Positions 32,710 to 43,804 of a stretch of 60,000 nucleotides of DNA are shown piece after piece (within the stretch, counting starts at the first letter, position 1; each line of letters begins with the position of its first letter). A program made the position numbers and the translations under genes. The stretch is from Diphasiastrum complanatum (taxonomy: Eukaryota; Streptophyta; Lycopodiopsida; Lycopodiales; Lycopodiaceae): the NCBI GenBank assembly GCA_029204225.1, contig CM055095.1, forward strand, positions 9,704,243-9,764,242, in the 5' to 3' direction. The notes beneath the pieces were generated by a model that saw only the letters and a list, made by a program, of their open reading frames with translations, did not search any database and was not told the origin of the DNA.

Positions 32710-33720
32710 CGGTAAAGAAAAAATAAACAAGGTGTCTCTAAAATCAAACTCATAATGCATCTAGTATATGACTGCAAGTTCAACAAGTGATTAAAAACAC
32801 TTGAAATTGTTCACATGAGTTTGAGATTTTGTATTGTTAAATGTTTTGAAGATAATGCAAAACACCAATGATCCTCACTCGAAGTTCATACTCTTTAATA
32901 TGTTTTAACTGTTTTCTTGTTTTGCAAGTTGTATAGAAATAAGGTTTGTTTGTCCATAAATCATTTTTTGTATTGAAAGCAATTCTTTTATAGAAACCAT
33001 CATGTACCAAAATTGGTTCATTTTTTTGTTGGATTTTGATTGTAACTCTTGCTTATTTGCATAATTCGTGTATGAACTCGCATGTTCACTAGTTAGCAAA
33101 TGGTACATTGAGATGAGAATCACGCTTGTGTTTAGTAGAGCCCACCATGTCTTTATGAAAAGCTCGCTCGTATTTCTAAAAAAGCTTGCTTGACCAAGCT
33201 CCCCACCTGAGGCCCGTCCCCATTATACCTACCCACTGACCATACAAATACCTATTGTACGATAGGGGGTTTGAAAAGATTTCTATTGATTCAAACCATG
33301 AATATCAAAGTGTCCCATTGTAGGACGATCAATGTCATAAAGATCTTCAAAAAATTCTAAAATAAGTACAAAAGTAACAACAATGGCATAAATTGATAAA
33401 ATGGCAATGCTTGGCGCCCTACCTTTCACTAATCAAAATAACAAAAAAATACTAACTATTCTCAAGCATCTCACACCAAGGATTTCAACAACCTAAAAGA
33501 ATGAATATCCTATATCTACAAAAAAAAACTAGAGCCTCAACACAAATTTGAAATTAGAAAAAACTAGATTCTCCACACACAAATTTGAAATTTTCCTTGA
33601 AACAAGAAAAAAATGAATTAGAGCTTCGTCTAAGTCTCAATTATGTTTCAAAGAAGATCGAGGAAAATGCATTGAATGCATCAAATACCAATCTCCCACA
33701 AACAATACTATGTGAACACA
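32710..33720. other. Non-coding stretch, nothing recognised
   Basis: AT-rich sequence with frames below 75 codons and no motif. Confidence 0.35.
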
Positions 33721-33731
33721 CACGCACACAT

Positions 33732-33770
<39 letters not shown>

Positions 33771-33838
33771 TGTGTGTGTGTATAAGGGGGGTGAGAGAGA
33801 GAGAGAGAGAGAGAGAAGAAGAAGAAGAAGAAGAAGAA
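33720..33838. repeat. Compound microsatellite (CA)n-(TG)n-(GA)n-(GAA)n
   Basis: A CA run (about 33727-33767) meets a GT run through ACGTGT, making a self-complementary block to about 33781. Then come GA repeats (33793-33816) and GAA repeats to 33838. The long low-complexity frames on both strands here are by-products. Confidence 0.9.
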
Positions 33839-33883
33839 ACAACATAAGCAGCTTTATTAATGTCTTTTCCATGCCAAAAGGCG

Positions 33884-33915
<32 letters not shown>

Positions 33916-34010
33916 AACAGCATAAGCAGCTTTATTACTGTCTTTTCCATGCCAAAAGGCGTATAAGACGAACAAGTACATCAAAATGAATGGCACCAAG
34001 ACAGAGCAAT
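33839..34010 (-). repeat. Duplicated LINE-like 3' end
   Basis: Two copies of a 50-bp segment (cataagcagctttatta ... ttttccatgccaaaaggcgt) lie at 33842-33888 and 33921-33961, separated by a GA microsatellite. The right copy continues to about 34010. On the minus strand they read toward AATAAAGCTGCTTATGC and then TC repeats. The fragment at 32594 is a third relative. Slippage or insertion of one tail into another could explain the duplication. Confidence 0.6.
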
Positions 34011-34108
34011 GTCGTCAAAACAACATAACTAAAACCAAATTAAACTAACCAAGAAGAGAAAAAATATCTCTTCGGTGCTCTAACTCTCAACCTAACTTTG
34101 AACAGTCT

Positions 34109-34132
34109 CCCCCCCCCCCCCCCCCCCCCCCC
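34109..34132. repeat. Poly-C run of 24 bases
   Basis: An uninterrupted run of C lies between aacagtct and tctctgac, about 260 bp before the LINE ORF1 start. Confidence 0.9.
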
Positions 34133-34395
34133 TCTCTGACTACCCGCTGCCTTACTTGCAAGCTACCTGCCCAACAGTCCATCATTGCATCTGTGGCCTT
34201 ACCTGCGAGCTACCTGCCAAACTCTCCATCGCTGCATCTGTGGAGACTCCATTGATGCATCTGTGGCACCTACATCTGGTTTACCTAATTTGATCAGAGC
34301 AGCAAGGCGAGAAAACTTCCAGTGAAGTTTTTGCCTCGCCAACTCCCACCATTGCTCCAACTACTGCTGCACTAACCCCACCTACTGCCACGCCC

Positions 34396-35064
34396 ATGGC
34401 TTTTAATGTGTGGTCGATCATAAGTAAAATGGAAATCCAACTTCAAAAGCACTCATTTAGTATTATCACTCTACAAGAAAAGATGAAGATGCTTGAAGAT
34501 GAAAATGCAAACCTCAGAGAACAGTTGACAACCAAGAACTCTCAAATTGATCCTAGTCATGTCAAAGCCTTGAAAGACAAAATCCAAACTTCGACCAAAA
34601 CTTGGGCAGACTTGCTCAAGAACTCGGAAGGAAAGAATACGATGGTGGTTTCATAGGCAATGCAAGAACAAAGCAAGAGGGCATAAAAACACCAAAACGT
34701 TTGCGTCCGAGATTTTTCTCTTGAAACCGATCCCCTTCTTGCAGCCCAAGAACTGTTAGCTTCACTCTCTTACGAGGAACGAAAAGATGTTGTGGAAGCA
34801 ACATGGCGTAGTACGTTTGACACTTCGGTAATTTTCATTCGTTTCAAATACATTGAGTATTGAGACGAAGTTCTTAAGCGTCATGGATGTCTTAAAGGCA
34901 ACAACATTTTTGTTCATGAAGATCTGACCGCCGTACAATGGAAGGAATGTAAGCAGCTCATCGAGGACGCAAATTCAAAAGGGAAAAAGGTTATGTTCTG
35001 TGATGGACGACATTCTTTTGTCACTCCATCCAGAACAGATCACTCAGCACTGCCTCCTATGTGA
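34396..35064 (+). pseudogene. LINE ORF1-like pseudogene
   Basis: The frame starts MAFNVWSIISKMEIQLQKHS with a coiled-coil stretch (KMKMLEDENANLREQL). After stops at about 34654 and 34683 it continues with SYEERKDVVEATWRSTFDTS, VIFIRFKYIEY, LKRHGCLKGNNIFVHEDLTA and GKKVMFCDGRHSFVTPSRT. The order coiled coil, then VIF-x-F...G-x-x-I-x-x-EDLT, is that of the RNA-binding ORF1 of plant-type LINEs. A stop lies in the middle (about 34862). No ORF2 reverse transcriptase follows; 320 bp after the end comes a poly-A run. ORF1 from another source is possible, but the EDLT block is characteristic. Confidence 0.6.
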
Positions 35065-35383
35065 GAGCCTTTCATTGACGCTTGAGAGAGATCAATTTCA
35101 ACAAATGGACTACATAATTGTGAAGTGTTTATAGTAGCCTTGGGAACACTATTGATCCATTAAGTTTTAATGAATTTGGACTCCTACGAACAAAGCCTAT
35201 GAGTTAGGGCTTGGGTCCAAGCAAATGAGCTACTAAAAATGTATTGTGCTAGACTTGCACTAGAGAACAAAGCCCTTTTCCATGTACTCAAAATAGATAT
35301 GAACCAACTTAGGGACCAAAAGAGGTGCTAGTTTTCACATCTCGTGTCTTTAGTCACAACACATTCTTACATGCAACAAAGAC

Positions 35384-35406
35384 AAAAAAAAAAAAAAAAA
35401 AAAAAA
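35384..35406. repeat. Poly-A run of 23 bases
   Basis: This may be the 3' tail of the retroposed LINE ORF1 sequence that ends 320 bp upstream. Confidence 0.7.
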
Positions 35407-35814
35407 GTCGACTTTGTTCTTGTTGTGCTTTGGGATCGCATCTCATTGCAAGCTTCCTTACAAAACCACAAACTACATAAGAGATGTGTTGGAAAATGTG
35501 ACTAGTTCCACCACCCCTTGTATGTTAACTATGCACAACACCAACCAAACTCATTTGGTTGCAATACACAAGTGGTGTCACAAAACCAATTCAATGATTT
35601 GCATTCATCAATCAGATAATGTTTGGGATGTTCCATTCGAGTGCCGTGAAAGGTCATAATTTAGACAATGATCAGTAGGCATCAAACTACACGAGAAAAC
35701 ATGTAAATTAATAAATTCAACTTTGCAAGGAGTTTGCCCATATGAATTCTCTCCTTACTTTCAAGCTTCAATAATAGGGTTATCTTGATTGTGGAGATAC
35801 CTTGACCACACTCA
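35407..35814. other. Stretch without a recognised gene
   Basis: One 81-codon plus frame (35414-35659) shows no known motif. Otherwise nothing identifiable. Confidence 0.3.
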
Positions 35815-36093
35815 CAAATTGATACGTAGTCGTGCACTTGCCGCATAGCCTGCAATTCCAGGTACATTGAAAAAATAACCTGTGCTTTTAAAAATATATA
35901 GCCCAAAGAACAAACAAAAACTAACTATACATGTTCCTAGATGATTCAGATTATCACTAGACAATATGGAACACATTGCAATGATTAAATCCATGTCTGA
36001 CTTCGGAAAAACAATGAATGTGATTCTTGGCAGGTAATTCCACTCAACACCAGAAGTGAGCCTCATAATAGCATGCTCAAGATGTTTGTCATC
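35815..36093 (-). pseudogene. Argonaute PIWI-domain exon remnants
   Basis: On the minus strand, sequence after TTGCAATTAG at 36093 reads HAIMRLTSGVEWNYLPRITF followed by IVFPKS. It aligns without gaps to the Argonaute PIWI segment of the form DAIRKACASLE-NYQPPVTFIV-QK (A-I, E, N-Y, P, T-F-I-V and K all kept). About 140 bp downstream, after TTGCAG (about 35852), a second piece YAASARLR resembles the Argonaute C-terminal Y-A-H-L-A-A-x-R-A-R. Exons between and around them are missing or decayed. The similarity was recognised by eye, so chance cannot be excluded for the second piece. Confidence 0.4.
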
Positions 36094-36399
36094 CTAATTG
36101 CAAGTCTCCAGTAATCCAACCAGATGAAACCTGATCGGTATGATTAGTAAAGTTTATTAAAAACACATGAGAATTTTCTCTGGAAGACTTTAGTAGGTGA
36201 CCTGAACCTACTACAGCACAATAATAAATTATAGCATAAATCCCAACATCATGCTTTAAGCAAGTTAGCAACTAATTTGAAAGACACACAGCACCACAAT
36301 TCTTTCTTATTCTTCACAAGAATACAATTAGCAATAAGTGTGGAGATGTGCTACAACTAATTTGAGGATGAGATACAAATCCTAGGACTCTTGTAGACT

Positions 36400-39300
36400 C
36401 TATTCCAGTTTCTCCAGCATAGTCTCTCCATCACTAACTTCCAGTTCAGAGGGAGCCTTTTCCACATTCAGAACTTTTATGACTCCATCCTCCACAAGAG
36501 CTGACCACCTGCACAGCCAGAAATGTTTCTAGTGCAGTAACCCCGCTATTTACCCATAGCATGTTCAACAGGCTTCTGAAATTTGTGTTGTGACTTAATC
36601 TTGATGCATGTTTAGCAGTTTTGCTTGATAAGTACGTTATAAGCTACATTATCTTTCCAGGATGTCTTCAAGTAATTGATATCAAAAAGGCATCTGAACA
36701 TTATCCTGCATTAAAGGGAACAGCAGAATCACATACCGCTGAGAACGCGGACCCAAAAGGGCTTTGGATAAATCACAACTCAAGCCAAGTGACTCATGAA
36801 ATTTCCCATCAAAATCACCATAAAATTGTATCTGAAGACCCAGTAAGAGGAAAAAAAGATCAGCTGTTGCTCTCAACAAAAGCTAGTTGATTTTGCATTG
36901 GATGTACATGCCAAATGTTTTTTGTCGACAGACCAGCCATTGAGGATTTATACCTTGTTCATAGCATTCAGCTTTTCAGCCCAGGCATTAAGAGTATAAG
37001 GATCATTAACAGAAACGCAGATTACGGTGTCGACTCCCTTAGCTTTTATTGCATCAACATTCTTCAAATAGCTGGGCACATGAGCTGAAGAGCATACTCC
37101 AGTATATGCACCCTACGTGCGTGTGAGAAGTATTATAAACCAGATTTTACCATTATCATACAAAAGACAAGTTTAAATTTCTGGGAGCTAGCACTCTTAT
37201 AAGCTAGAGAACATTCAGAAATATAGGAATAATGAAGACTTGCTTAGATAAAAGATTTGTGGTAAATATAAAGAATATATACTGTAGTTTCTGAAATTCA
37301 AAGATAAGCCTTTAAGGGAGATCAGGGCAGCTATGCTTAAGATGAGATAACAAATTTTAACACACGTCAACCGAGGCATGCCAAAGACTGGACTGATGCA
37401 AAAAGTCAAGGCCTGTGTTCACATTCCATGTAAATCCAATCCTAAAGATCTCTTTCTCATTTGAAGAAAAGAAATGATGTGCTTAGAGGGGAGGCACAGC
37501 CTATGTGATGGCTTTGTCAACTCTCATAACTATAAAATACATAGCCTTAGCTGGGGAGATCATCGGCAAGGATATCCTTCTAGGCTCATAAATGACATTT
37601 AACAATGTCTAGAATCAGCATCATAGTGCTCCACCTAGCCTTATATCCTCATGCACTATAACAAAAAATATTTCTTGATTCACAAGCGCTTGGGTAATTG
37701 CATCAATCATGGGAGCCAGCAATGGCCTCTTTTCTTTTGTATGTCCCTTCCCATTGATCTTCGAACCTTAAGGTGAAGAAAGAAGATGACAACCACTAGC
37801 TCAATATTTAAAAGACCACAAGAACCTCTTTTGCACAAGATTTATCAAACTTCATGTACCCTTACTAGAAGGGTAGCAAAGATAGCTCCAACACCCAAGA
37901 TGATCGTTAAACATATCTTCGTTTGTAGGAAGGAATCTCAACACCCTTGAAACAAATCTCAAAGACCATTGAAGTGAAGAGGCCCATATGGACTCTGTAG
38001 ATAATAGATGTCAACAATCGTCACCTAGAAGATGCCAAGGGTGTCAGATACTTGTGAGACCACCTTGACCAAAAACGCTCGACCCACAAACAGATATTGC
38101 AAAGAATGCACTTTCATGCCTGTTATGACCCTGGTTAACACCAGTTCACATGCTCCAACTACGGGTCTTAAGCAGTGGTTAGGGGACCCTATGGACTCTA
38201 TTTAGTCGTTATAGGCCAATCACACTTATATATGGTAGTCAAAGCCTTTGATTGATTACATGAGAGTTGACTTTGCGTTGTTGACTCCAAAAATGGCATA
38301 GGAGTTGTGAATTACTCATTATATAGAGGTAAGAGGGACAAGTTTTCTCTCTCTAAAAGAGTTTCTAGCTTGCCCTAGTGCTAATCGTTACTATCATCAT
38401 TGCTTTCCTAATGCTCTAGTGAGAGTTCTTACTCAAACTTTACGCTTGAGTCATGTCACATGAGGGCTTTGGTAGTACGAGATGCCATAGCCAGTAGATT
38501 AGCTGTTCATTAGTAATCTTGTAGGAAGGGGAAGAGGGTGACAGGTCCATGCACAGGTGGTTGTGTTGGTTTCTCCTCTGCCTAACTCCTGAGTGTTTAT
38601 TGAGTACGAGTTAAGGATCGAGAGAGTTATTATAGTGGTATCAAAGTATTTCCCGTGACCAACTTTTATCAACATGAACAAACAAGATCAAATTTGGATC
38701 TTGTGTGGACTCTGCATTGGATAGAAGCAAGATTTCCTAGATATTGTGAATCTACAAGAGGTAAATCTGGGAAACCTTCTAATCATTGATTGATTCTCAA
38801 GTGCATGTGTGCATACATGATTTTTCGAAGTTGAATCACGTTGAGTACATTGATTTGGAGTTTGTCAAAGGCTAACTACTCAAAAAAAAGAAAATTGTTA
38901 TTCATGCCTTAAAACGTGGAGACACTATCTCTACGGTAGTAAGATTCTGGTTTGTACCACTTGAATGTTGTTGTAATTTGCCTAAACTTGGAGGTTATAA
39001 GGTCAAATGGGTATGAGATTTGATACTGACATTTGTCTTTCTTTAAAAAGGACATTGCCATAAACATTCTAACTTAAGTTGAAATTGATGTCAACAATCG
39101 TCACCTAGAAGATGCCAAGGGTGTCGGATACTCACCACCTTGAGCCAAAAAAGCTCAACCCACGAACAGATATTGCAAAGAATGCACTTTCATGGCTGTT
39201 ATGACCCTGGCTAACACTAATTCACATACTCCAACCAAGGGTTAAGGGACCCTATGAACTCTACTTAGTTGTTATAGGCCAATATCACTTATATATGGTA

Positions 39301-41324
39301 TTCCAAGCCTTTGATTGATTACATGAGAGTTAACTTTGCGTTGCTGACTCCAAAAATTTATAAGAGCTGTGAATCACTCATTATATAGAGGTAAGAGGGG
39401 CAAGTTTCCTCTCTCTAAAAGAATTTCTAGCTTGCCCTAGTGCTAATCATTTTTTTCATCATTGCTTTCCTAATGCTCTAGTGCGAGTTCTTACTCAAAC
39501 CTACTCAAAATTTAGGCTTGAGTCATGTCACATGGGGGCTTTGGTAGTACGAGATGCCATATCCAATTATTATAGTGGTATCAAAGTGTTTCCCGTGACC
39601 ACGTTTTATCAACATGAACAAACAAGATCAAACTTGGATCTTATGTGGACTCTACATTGGATAGAAGCAAGATTGCCTAAATATTGTGAATCTAAAAGAG
39701 GTAAATCTGTGAAATCTTCTCATTGATTGATTCTCAAGAGCATGTGTGCATATATGATTTTTCGAAGTTGAATCAGATTGGGTACATTGATTTGGAGTTT
39801 GTAAGGGCTGACTACTCAAGATAAAAAACTTTGTTATTCATGCTCTTAAAACTTGGAGACATCTATATATATGGTAGTACGTTTCTGGTTTGTAACACTT
39901 AAATGTTGTTGTAATTTGCCTGAACTTTGAGGTCATAAGGCCAAATGGGCAAAATTGATGCAAGAATTTGATTATGAGATTTGATATATAAAAGACGCTA
40001 CTAATTAGCCAATGCTCTTAGTCAGATAGGTGAAGCATATGAACTATCCTTTACTGAGATTTCTACCGACTTTTGTCTTTCTTTAAAAGGACATTGCCAG
40101 AAACATTCTTACTCAAGTTGAACATGGAATGAAGCACAATTACAGCTGAGGGACAGGATACTCATTTGATTATATGATACAATAATGCAAGTTTTTCAAT
40201 CACTTGGATATCTTTCATAGGTTGGATACTAAGTTAAGTTTGGCAAGAGTTTCTTCCATTTTTGGGTAGTTTCCCATAATAGTGTCAAGCATTCCTTTGC
40301 GGGGTATATCACATGTGCGTTGATGTGTGAGTCTTGCAGCCAAGAGCACCAATAACAACAGGGTTAAAAAAGAAAAAAGTGCAGTCAGCAAGACGCTTTC
40401 TTGAAAAATGAACCAAATGGCGAATGTGGTTACAGAGAAAGAAACTTGTAGGTGATTACTTGTCTAAAATATTCTCAATAGCTTTGGTGAAGCATTCCAA
40501 GTACACAGCCGCCAAACAAAGATACAGTACACTAACCAGTGTGAGCCTCAAACATCAGCTTCTGATGATGCATAATGATTGACTTTAAGCTAGCGGAGCC
40601 TAATCGCTAGAAAAAATAAAAAGGAGAAGAAAATTCATCAACTTACAGGAAGTCCGAAGATAACCACGCGCTTTCCCTGGATGCAATGAGACTCCAATGA
40701 TCAGGACCGAGAAAAGGGAAAAAAGCTCAAATCCTTCAGTAAATCATGTAACATGGCCACATTAAGAAAACAATGTAAAAGTTTTAAAGCATAGAATTAT
40801 AATGGCCGGTGCATCGTAGAACTATACAAAGGCTGTAACTAGTTTGATAAACCAACGTAGAAGAATAGGGTTTCCAGTTTTCTAAATTAAAAACATTTGC
40901 ATTCCAACCTTGATCTGTAAATGAAGGAAGTGCCCACTACAAGTTTGGGTTGAAAGACTTATTAAAATATTTGCTTCGGCCCTAAGCATGAGCAAACTGC
41001 AAAGTGCATTCACTTGCAAACCAAATACAGTGCACTACTAAGCCACGCTAACGCATTGGAATGCCAAGACAATTCAAAACTGCAAAAAGTTGGAATCTAA
41101 AAGAGACGAATGAATAAGACCTTAAATATTTGGGAGATGGGAGTGGTAGAAAAGCCGGAGGCGACGCCCTCGTCCCAGGTGCGAGCCTCTTGCAAAGCCA
41201 GGCTGGGATTGGCATCAATGCGAGAAGAAAGTGTGACCAATGCTCTCGCATTTTGGCACAAGCGCTGCCCCACCTTTTGTAGCACCAAGGATGTCATCCC
41301 CTTCTTCCCTACCAAGGATGCCAT
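36400..41324 (-). CDS. PRXIIF: Mitochondrial type II peroxiredoxin (PrxIIF), five exons
   Basis: This thiol peroxidase reduces hydrogen peroxide and alkyl hydroperoxides in the mitochondrial matrix. Exons (minus): 41324-41121, 40676-40647, 37112-36954, 36831-36737 and 36508-36400, all with GT-AG borders and consistent phase, giving 198 residues (the Arabidopsis protein is about 200). Exon 1 gives a Lys/Arg/Ser/Leu-rich targeting peptide, then ARTWDEGVASGFSTTPISQI. Exon 2 is only 30 bp (GKRVVIFGLP). Exon 3 starts GAYTGVCSSAHVPSY with the peroxidatic Cys; the resolving Cys (TVICVSVNDP) follows after 24 residues. Exon 4 has FYGDFDGKFHESLGL and exon 5 ends GETMLEKLE. Start 41324 was chosen as the start of the targeting peptide; 41387 or 41297 are alternatives. 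Intron 2 (3.5 kb) holds an LTR array. No defect is visible, so the gene is probably functional. Confidence 0.93.
37113..38006. other. Left part of peroxiredoxin intron 2
   Basis: Intronic AT-rich sequence between exon 3 and the repeat array, with no coding domain or transposon edge that I can identify. Confidence 0.5.
38007..39086 (+). repeat. LTR-containing tandem unit 1 in intron 2
   Basis: The unit starts gatgtcaacaatcgtcacct and is repeated 1080 bp later. Inside, TGTTATGACCCTGG at 38121 looks like an LTR start, and TGGTATCAAAG at 38636 looks like a tRNA-Met-type primer site after the LTR. The rest is a short internal remnant. The order within a unit is 3' internal sequence, LTR, primer site, 5' internal sequence. 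No intact coding sequence remains. Confidence 0.7.
39087..40125 (+). repeat. LTR-containing tandem unit 2 in intron 2
   Basis: Second copy of the unit at 38007, with LTR start at 39197 and primer-like site at 39576. Its LTR is shorter by about 130 bp. This copy keeps a piece missing from unit 1 (about 39943-40020) that reads KWAKLMQEFDYEI, the end of a gypsy RNase H. Unit 1 has a deletion there. The pair shows a gypsy element reduced to tandem LTR blocks. Confidence 0.7.
40126..40646. other. Right part of peroxiredoxin intron 2
   Basis: No gene or repeat edge recognised up to the exon 2 donor site (GTAAGT on the minus strand, 40646-40641). Confidence 0.4.
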
Positions 41325-42355
41325 CCCCTTCTTCCCTCGGCTCTGCTCTGCGTTTGTGTGGAAAACCCAAAGGGAAAAAACGAACAAGCAAGTTCTTGAG
41401 CTCTTTACCTCTCTACCTGTCCTCTCATATATTTTATATTATTATAATCACATATTGAAGGTGAGAGTTTGAATAAGGCAAGTGCATTTTTTTTTTGGCA
41501 CAAGGCCCTTCCCACGGCGGAGGAGCTGAGGAGGTGACCTTTCACTACGTGAAAACTTTTCTTTTTCTTTTGTTTGTCGTAAAAAAAATTTTATATGCAC
41601 CTTCCCAGCGAAAGGTGCACGCAAAATTTCTACATGCACCTTCCAAATGCCAGAAGGTGCATGTAAAAAAATTTTAAAAAGAAAGGGAGGCGCACATATT
41701 CCATGTTGGGAGTCACTTATCTTTCCCTTGTATAATGGTGATTGTCTCTAATCTTGTACCTGGCAAATGGAGATATTTCTAAAAAGGATTCCTTATCATT
41801 GATATAAGGCATTTATGAAAAGGCTTAAATTATCGATATAGTCTATTTATGAAGTGACTTAAACTATGCAAAAACCATTTAGTCCATAAAAAGTGCAAAA
41901 AACGTTCAATGTATAAAAAGACGTAAGTCATGCCATAAAGATTTCATAGTGTTTTAACTTTCAAAAACTTTGATCTAGGTCACACCTGTCATTTTGGGTA
42001 ACATTGGTTATCCTTTATATAAGGGAATGGGATTCGCATCGACCTTTCTATTGGGTCATCTTATTGTAAAATTGGTTGCCATAAAAGATGGTGAGCCCGC
42101 AAGGCCAAGCCAATTTAATGGTAGGATGACATGTGTGGCGTTGAACTGTAATCCATTTTGTTTGATAATTTGCTATACAATGCCACAAGTAACAATATCA
42201 TTGCTTTACATTCTTCGTTCGTCCATCAATCTATGGGTGGAATATTTTGCTCAAACATAAGCTGGTTTTTAATTTGTCTATCATCTTTCAAAAATGTTTG
42301 GTGAATTCAACTTGACCTTTAGATTTAGAGTCAATTGCCAAAACTCATGGTTATA
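41325..42355. other. Upstream region of the peroxiredoxin gene and spacer
   Basis: Contains the likely 5' leader and promoter of the peroxiredoxin gene, but no TATA box could be assigned. A hairpin lies at 41631-41665. The rest is AT-rich without a coding motif; an 88-codon plus frame at 41994-42260 is not recognised. Confidence 0.35.
41631..41665. repeat. Perfect 13-bp hairpin with 9-nt loop
   Basis: TACATGCACCTTC (41631-41643) pairs exactly with 41653-41665. A related half-copy (tatgcaccttcc ... aaaggtgcac) lies just upstream at 41593-41620, and AAATTT runs flank both sides. It may be a tiny foldback element in the promoter of the peroxiredoxin gene. Confidence 0.6.
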
Positions 42356-42407
42356 ATTTTCAATGGAACTAGTTTGTTGAACCCAACAAACCAGTTCCAT
42401 TGAAAAT
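42356..42407. repeat. 24-bp hairpin with 4-nt loop
   Basis: 42356-42379 and 42384-42407 are reverse complements with one mismatch (GGAACTAGTTTG against CAAACCAGTTCC), separated by aacc. Such a tight stem could be a snap-back duplication made during repair. It lies just outside the end of retroelement A. Confidence 0.75.
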
Positions 42408-42469
42408 TTCAACATCTTCTTTTGGAATGGTTTCATAAAGACTTTATTACACAACTACATAAACTATGT

Positions 42470-43432
42470 CTGATTACGAATTGTCAGTTGTGGGTCCACT
42501 TCTGCCACATTCGCAAGGGCTGGATCGGCACCTTCCAAGAACTTAAAATAAAACATCTCATTTAGGGTTTGGCGTTCCCTGGAAGTTCTGTCACGCATCC
42601 GCAGGTACAATGCTAGATCTGCTCCTGACTCCATGGGCTCATTGGGGTTGTACCACCATTTGGTAAGGTGAATCCTGGTGGGTTTAGTCTTAGCGCCCCA
42701 AGGTTGTAGTAACCAATTCTACAGGCAGTAGGCATAGTGGCCGGCCAATCTAATGATATCATCTTTCTGGTGTGCGGCAACAACTGAGAACCTACATAAG
42801 CTCTCACAGGAATCTTTGTAGTTTTCAAAACTACCTGGGATAAGTGGCCATGTGAATCTAAGGGCGAAACTCGTGGATGGTCGTAGCTCAAAAACTTGGA
42901 TATCTAGCGGAAACTCCATGGGCGGTAGATATAAGCTGTAAGCATCAAAAGTTTTGTAGAACAGACTGTCCGACAAAATTTCCTTGCGGTGCACAGGGTA
43001 AGCGGGTAAAGGGTTGCGGGAACTCTGAGGCCTGATTGGTCCTCTTGCAGCTTCTTTTTTCTGATACTCATGTAACTGCCTAGCTAGCATGGCTACGGTA
43101 GTTTCGATTGCAGCTAGTTCCACCTTGGTGTTGGCTAGGATCTTTTCTTGCCCTTTATACCCCTCCCTATGGCTTATCTGCCATCTTTCACTAGCCTCCT
43201 TGAGGTCACTGTACTTTTGCTTCCAGGTATCTCGTTCCTTATGCTAACCAGCTCGTTAGTGGCTCTGATTCGTAGGTTCTTTTGTTTCTGCAATTCTTCT
43301 TTCAGACGTTGGATTTCTATGTCGGTCCTCTGTCCTTCCTTCAGTATGAACCTCATCAGTTTTCTATGGCGTTGCTCGGACTGATTACTGCTCTATGGGT
43401 CTTCCATTCTCTTTTCAGCAGTGAATTCCATC
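42470..43432 (-). pseudogene. Element A: coiled-coil extra ORF downstream of the second RNase H
   Basis: From an ATG at about 43432 (minus) the reading carries a strong coiled coil (TDIEIQRLKEELQKQKNLRI). It then shifts frame near 43190 into KVELAAIETTVAMLARQLHE, followed by a Pro/Arg linker and a globular part (LYLPPMEFPLDIQVFELRPS, RMRDRTSRERQTLNEMFYFK). Stops occur at codon 13 and after HYAYCL (about 42719). It lies on the same strand and directly after the archaeal-type RNase H, so I take it as part of the same element. I do not recognise the domain; a divergent gag is an alternative. The element's 3' LTR was not found beyond it. Confidence 0.45.
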
Positions 43433-43804
43433 ACCTGTGTTTTAGCATTTATATACATGAATGTACAATGTGCTGAATGTACAAAAAATCTTTAAGCTGT
43501 ACAACCCCTCTCCCCTTCCGTGTGTATCTAACAGGTTCATGCTAGGACAAGGTTTTACTATGTACTTAGGCCGTGTGCATTAACCCATGGGTTATGTTTC
43601 TATGGTGTGACCTAAAACAGGTTCTAGATAGTTCATGGCTCATTAACTGATGTAATTGGACTAGGAGTTGGGGATTCTCTAGACCTACTTGGTTTATCAG
43701 ACTTCTGATCCACCAAACTCCATACCATGCTTGGGCTTTTAGGATTGTCCGCAACAATGGTTATGGGCAAAATAACTATCCTACTTGGCTCACATTGCCA
43801 GTAA

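Noticed and set aside
33637-33999. Long frames of His/Thr, Ser/Leu and Arg/Glu repeats
   Set aside because: They are translations of CA, GA and GAA microsatellites and LINE-like tails.
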